NCBI GenBank assembly: GCA_043775925.1
Contig: JAYVRW010000229.1
Coordinates: forward strand, 1 to 17,684
DNA length: 17,684 nucleotides
Direction of reading: 5' to 3'
Source: JAFDVL01 sp043775925
GTDB taxonomy: Bacteria > Acidobacteriota > Blastocatellia > RBC074
This document shows positions 15,195-17,684 of this stretch, one piece after another. The position numbers and the translations under genes are program-made. Each line of letters starts with the position of its first letter. Position 1 is the stretch's first letter. Under the pieces are notes generated by a model. That model worked only from the letters and a program-made list of their open reading frames with translations, ran no database searches and was not told the origin of the DNA.

Positions 15195-15704
15195 CTAAAA
15201 ATTTGGCAATTCATCGCCTTGCCCATTGACTACATAATCAATTGCAATTTCAACATGTCGTTCTTTCCACAGATAGCGCGTGCTTCCATGTCTCGACCAG
15301 GGTTTGACGGTATCTTCTAAAATTGTAGATTTTCGCAGATGTCGCGTTGCGTATGATTTGAAAGAATTCATAAGTAATTCAGGTTTACATAAAGCAGCGA
15401 CGACGACATGGACATGATTTGTCCGAATGTTGATTGCGAGTAATTCATATCCGCGAAAAGCACAAACTTCACGAATCGCTTCTTCAATTATGCTGCGATG
15501 TGTAGCATCGAATGTTACGGCAGCATGAGTCATGTGCTGCGAATCAGCTTTTTCCAAACGCTGATTAGGTTCGATCATCGGTGCGCCATAACGATGTGTG
15601 ATTCGGTCTACCGAATATCTTTCATCACCATGAAGCCAGGTACCGTAAGCCCGAAAGGTGAGCAAGTAAGCAAGCGGAAATTCGTTGGTGTCGAATTCAT
15701 ACAT
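15195..15704 (-). CDS. REP-associated tyrosine transposase (RAYT), IS200-like Y1 HUH family
   Basis: 169 residues from ATG 15704. A longer frame to ATG 15752 exists, but its first residues (MPLLMRGFLHQ) are encoded by REPIN sequence, so I take the later start. HUH motif HVH within RTNHVHVVV; the nucleophilic tyrosine is probably in IAIDYVVNGQGDE near the C-terminus. LAYLLTFRAYGTWLHGDERY matches the start of IS200-like Y1_Tnp domains. Such enzymes nick single-stranded DNA at REP hairpins by a covalent tyrosine linkage. RAYTs are usually immobile, single-copy genes flanked by REPs, in contrast to IS200 proper. The flanking elements at 15049-15170 and 15724-15812, and distant copies at 3501 and 17604, fit that picture. 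It appears intact. Confidence 0.85.
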   Translation of the reverse strand: MYEFDTNEFPLAYLLTFRAYGTWLHGDERYSVDRITHRYGAPMIEPNQRLEKADSQHMTHAAVTFDATHRSIIEEAIREVCAFRGYELLAINIRTNHVHVVVAALCKPELLMNSFKSYATRHLRKSTILEDTVKPWSRHGSTRYLWKERHVEIAIDYVVNGQGDELPNF

Positions 15705-15723
15705 AGGATTTAGTTCGCCCTGA

Positions 15724-15812
15724 TGCAGAAACCCGCGCATAAGCAAGGGCATCGGTGTAATGGAAGCAATTTCCAGAGTACGGTTACCCTCCTTAACAGT
15801 CGGGCTTCTGCC
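15724..15812 (-). repeat. REPIN-like element, full copy (89 bp)
   Basis: The same architecture (27 + 35 + 27) as 15049-15137, in opposite orientation. The arm at 15786-15812 has one change; the inner arm (15724-15750) is the diverged type with GCAAGGGC. The centre is clearly homologous to that of 17631-17665, with a GGAAA ... TTTCC-like hairpin. It directly abuts the amidohydrolase stop (15813-15815) and overlaps the upstream extension of the transposase frame. Confidence 0.85.
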
Positions 15813-17081
15813 TTATTTTTTGAAAATCACACCGCCTTTAATAACCACTTTCACCCGTTCGACTTCGGTGATGTCCTTGATCGGATCGCCTTCGACGGCA
15901 ATTAAATCGGCGTATTTACCGACTTCGAGCGTTCCGATTGAATCTTCCCTGCCCAACAATTTTGAAGCATTGATCGTCGCGCTTTGCAACGCTTGCAGCG
16001 GCGTCAAGCCTAACTTGACATACGCCGTTAATTCGTGTCCGTTCAAGCCGTGCGGATAGACGGCAGCATCGCTGCCACACGCGACCAGCACGCCTTCCGC
16101 AAAAGCATGCGCAACATTTTTCTTCATCGCAGGCATCACAATTTTAGCCTTCGCTACCATTGGCGCGGGAACGCCGAGCCGTTGATAATTTTCCAAAAAC
16201 CAATCCGCCAGATACAAAGTCGGAACCAGATATGTGCCGTGTTCTTTCATCAATTTGATCGCTTCGTCGTCAATGTAGGAGCCGTGTTCGATGGAATCTA
16301 CGCCCGCTAAAACGGCGAGTTTAATACCATCGCCGCCGTGCGCATGCGCGGCAACTTTACGTCCTAAGCGATGCGCTTCGGTAACGATAGTTTTCATTTC
16401 TTCGAGCGTATATTGCGAAGCTTTTGGATCATCGCCGAGCGAAAGCACTCCGCCAGTTGCGCAAATTTTGATGACGTCTGCGCCGTACTTAATGACTTCG
16501 CGCGTTTTTTGCATGACGCCGGGAATACCATCGGCGACGCCTTCCGCGACTTTATGAAATTCCGGCGCGAGCAACGTGTCATCACAGTGTCCGCCGGTAA
16601 TGCCAAGTGATGGCCCTGAAGCAATGATGCGCGGCCCTGGCACATCCCCGGCATTAATCGCATCGCGCAGAGCAATGTCAGAATATCTACTTGCGCCGAC
16701 ATTTCGCACAGTCGTGAATCCGGCTTCGAGCGTGAGCCGCGCATTTTTTGCGCCGTACAAAACTTCACGCGGAACTGAAATTCCCAGCGATGAATAACCC
16801 AGCGAACCGGGATTAAAGGTCAGATGCGTATGGCAATCCATCAAGCCGGGCAACACCGTGAATTGGCTGAGATCAATAATTTCAGCATTCGCAGGAATTA
16901 CTACATTCGCACCAATGGCAGTAATTTTTTCACCTTCGACCACGATCACAGCATTGTTGATAACAGTGCCTGTCCGCACATCCAGCAAACGTCCAGCTTT
17001 GATTACTTTGCTTTTTTCTTGCGCAAAAACAAAGGTAGTAAAAATAAAAATTATGCCGAGTGATAGAGCAAATTTTTTCAT
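15813..17081 (-). CDS. Exported metal-dependent amidohydrolase (prolidase / imidazolonepropionase-like)
   Basis: 422 residues with a signal peptide (KKFALSLGIIFIFTTFVFAQ). All ligands of a binuclear amidohydrolase site are present: H84 and H86 (DCHTHL), the carbamylated Lys205 (ADVIKICATGG), H246 and/or H248 (AAHAHGG), H266 (SIEHGS) and D338 (CGSDAAVYPHG). The sequence looks like the branch that includes Xaa-Pro dipeptidase-like and Sgx9260-type carboxypeptidases cleaving dipeptides in the periplasm, but the substrate cannot be fixed here. The C-terminal beta domain (VGKYADLIAVEGDPIKDI) is complete, so the adjacent REPIN did not truncate it. AGGAG lies 10 nt upstream of ATG 17081. It is transcribed divergently from the zinc-ribbon gene. 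Confidence 0.88.
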   Translation of the reverse strand: MKKFALSLGIIFIFTTFVFAQEKSKVIKAGRLLDVRTGTVINNAVIVVEGEKITAIGANVVIPANAEIIDLSQFTVLPGLMDCHTHLTFNPGSLGYSSLGISVPREVLYGAKNARLTLEAGFTTVRNVGASRYSDIALRDAINAGDVPGPRIIASGPSLGITGGHCDDTLLAPEFHKVAEGVADGIPGVMQKTREVIKYGADVIKICATGGVLSLGDDPKASQYTLEEMKTIVTEAHRLGRKVAAHAHGGDGIKLAVLAGVDSIEHGSYIDDEAIKLMKEHGTYLVPTLYLADWFLENYQRLGVPAPMVAKAKIVMPAMKKNVAHAFAEGVLVACGSDAAVYPHGLNGHELTAYVKLGLTPLQALQSATINASKLLGREDSIGTLEVGKYADLIAVEGDPIKDITEVERVKVVIKGGVIFKK

Positions 17082-17174
17082 TGTGGGCGGACTCCTTTTG
17101 GCAAAACGATTGATTTGTGATTGAATTCAAGTATTCGCTTCAGCAGTACCGAAACAAACTACAACTGAGAAAGT

Positions 17175-17603
17175 ATGCCTATCATTTTCTACCAGTCAAA
17201 TTTTTGCCCTGAATGTGGCAATCAGAATGAACCTCGTCGCTGGTGGCAGCACCGTTATTTTTGCGAGCATTGCGCCGAGAAACTAGGAAGTAAGTTTGAT
17301 TGGCTTCCATTTGCCTTTGCTATTGCAGGTTTAGCAATTGGGATTTTCTTCAATTATGGACGACGCGAAACAATTCGTGAGGTCGTAGTTAATCAGCCCG
17401 CTCCGGCAGTCGCGCAGGCAAATCTGATGGGAGTGGTTTCCGCCGTTGATGCCACGGCTCAATTGAAGCCTGCACCCTACACTTCCGCTGGAAATTTTTT
17501 GTGCGGTGCGCGGACGCAAAAAGGTACGGCTTGTAAACACAAAGTAGCCGCTGCCGGAATGCGCTGTTTTCAGCACGAAGGAAAACGAGCGCTGCGACAC
17601 TAA
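17175..17603 (+). CDS. Zinc-ribbon membrane protein with C-terminal cysteine/histidine motif
   Basis: 142 residues. N-terminal zinc ribbon: CPECG (C11, C14) and CEHC (C30, C33). One hydrophobic segment follows (LPFAFAIAGLAIGIFF, about 44-59), then a polar linker. The C-terminus holds a second possible metal knuckle, C-x-ARTQKG-x-x-C and C-x-x-H (FLCGARTQKGTACKHK, then MRCFQHEGK). That tail resembles the short C-TTKKG-C-C-H motif of small bacterial proteins (perhaps the DUF5763 family; from memory). Role unknown; the two metal sites on opposite ends of a membrane helix are curious. No signal peptide. Only a weak ribosome binding site (GAGAAAGT) precedes ATG 17175. Its TAA stop directly touches a REPIN copy. 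Confidence 0.7.
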   Translation: MPIIFYQSNFCPECGNQNEPRRWWQHRYFCEHCAEKLGSKFDWLPFAFAIAGLAIGIFFNYGRRETIREVVVNQPAPAVAQANLMGVVSAVDATAQLKPAPYTSAGNFLCGARTQKGTACKHKVAAAGMRCFQHEGKRALRH

Positions 17604-17684
17604 GGCAGAAGCCCGACTGTTAAGGAGGGCAGATGTTCTCTGGAAACTGTTTCCATTGTACCGATGCCCTCCTTAACAGTCGGG
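17604..17684 (+). repeat. REPIN-like element, truncated by the window edge
   Basis: A 27-nt arm at 17604-17630 identical to 15049-15075, a 35-nt centre and an inverted copy of the same arm from 17666, of which 19 nt lie in the window. The centre matches the copy at 15724-15812 (shared CTCTGGAAA and ACCGAT). It starts directly after the TAA of the zinc-ribbon gene. Confidence 0.85.

Larger units (their letters stand above)
15144..15812. mobile_element. RAYT transposase gene bracketed by REP arms
   Basis: A 669-bp unit: REP arm, transposase gene, REPIN with its outer arm inverted. This is the arrangement known for REP-associated tyrosine transposases, which are thought to mobilise REPINs in trans. 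The ends are 27-nt arms matching at 26 of 27 positions. No target-site duplication is evident. Confidence 0.7.

Noticed and set aside
15705..15752. N-terminal 16 codons of the longer transposase frame
   Set aside because: Most of this stretch is REPIN sequence and the protein it gives (MPLLMRGFLHQG) is not transposase-like; ATG 15704 starts the recognisable domain.

Overview
The window reads as a stretch of chromosome from a mesophilic bacterium. My best guess is Acidobacteriota, class Blastocatellia. That is inference from gene style: an extended ECF sigma factor with a zinc-finger anti-sigma factor, a PA0069-type radical SAM protein, exported amidohydrolase and peroxiredoxin, giant MBG/YDG surface proteins, and many short palindromic repeats abutting genes. 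No rRNA or tRNA gene is present to settle it.

Layout. (1) 1-2387, minus strand: the start of a lipoprotein gene cut by the window edge, preceded by an exported PEP/pyruvate-binding (dikinase-like) protein whose domain order resembles glucan water dikinase. (2) 2405-3367, plus: tilS, divergent from the dikinase-like gene by only 17 bp. (3) 3365-3706: a nested palindromic intergenic region between convergent genes. (4) 3707-5934, minus: an ECF-type sigma factor followed by its membrane anti-sigma factor. (5) 6019-7056, plus: a PA0069-family radical SAM protein. (6) 7057-13827: a strong promoter, a possible small membrane protein and a 1966-residue secreted repeat protein (kelch, IPT/TIG, YDG, MBG) with its terminator. 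This segment is bounded on both sides by copies of the last 70 bp of the radical SAM gene. (7) 13978-14580, minus: an exported peroxiredoxin whose peroxidatic cysteine codon is TGA, followed at the right distance by a bacterial SECIS-like hairpin, so a probable selenoprotein. (8) 14599-15040: a leftover 3' end of an M28 peptidase gene and a cupin gene. (9) 15049-15812: a REP-associated tyrosine transposase (RAYT) gene between about 89-bp palindromic REPIN-like elements. (10) 15813-17081, minus: an exported amidohydrolase. (11) 17175-17603, plus: a zinc-ribbon membrane protein, followed by another REPIN copy that runs off the window.

The two strongest observations are the selenocysteine peroxiredoxin and the RAYT/REPIN system. 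Its elements share one architecture (27-nt arm, 35-nt centre, 27-nt arm), and two copies sit directly against TAA stop codons. The genes do not form one pathway. The only clear functional pair is sigma/anti-sigma. The rest is a patchwork of exported proteins and single-gene units separated by mobile palindromes.
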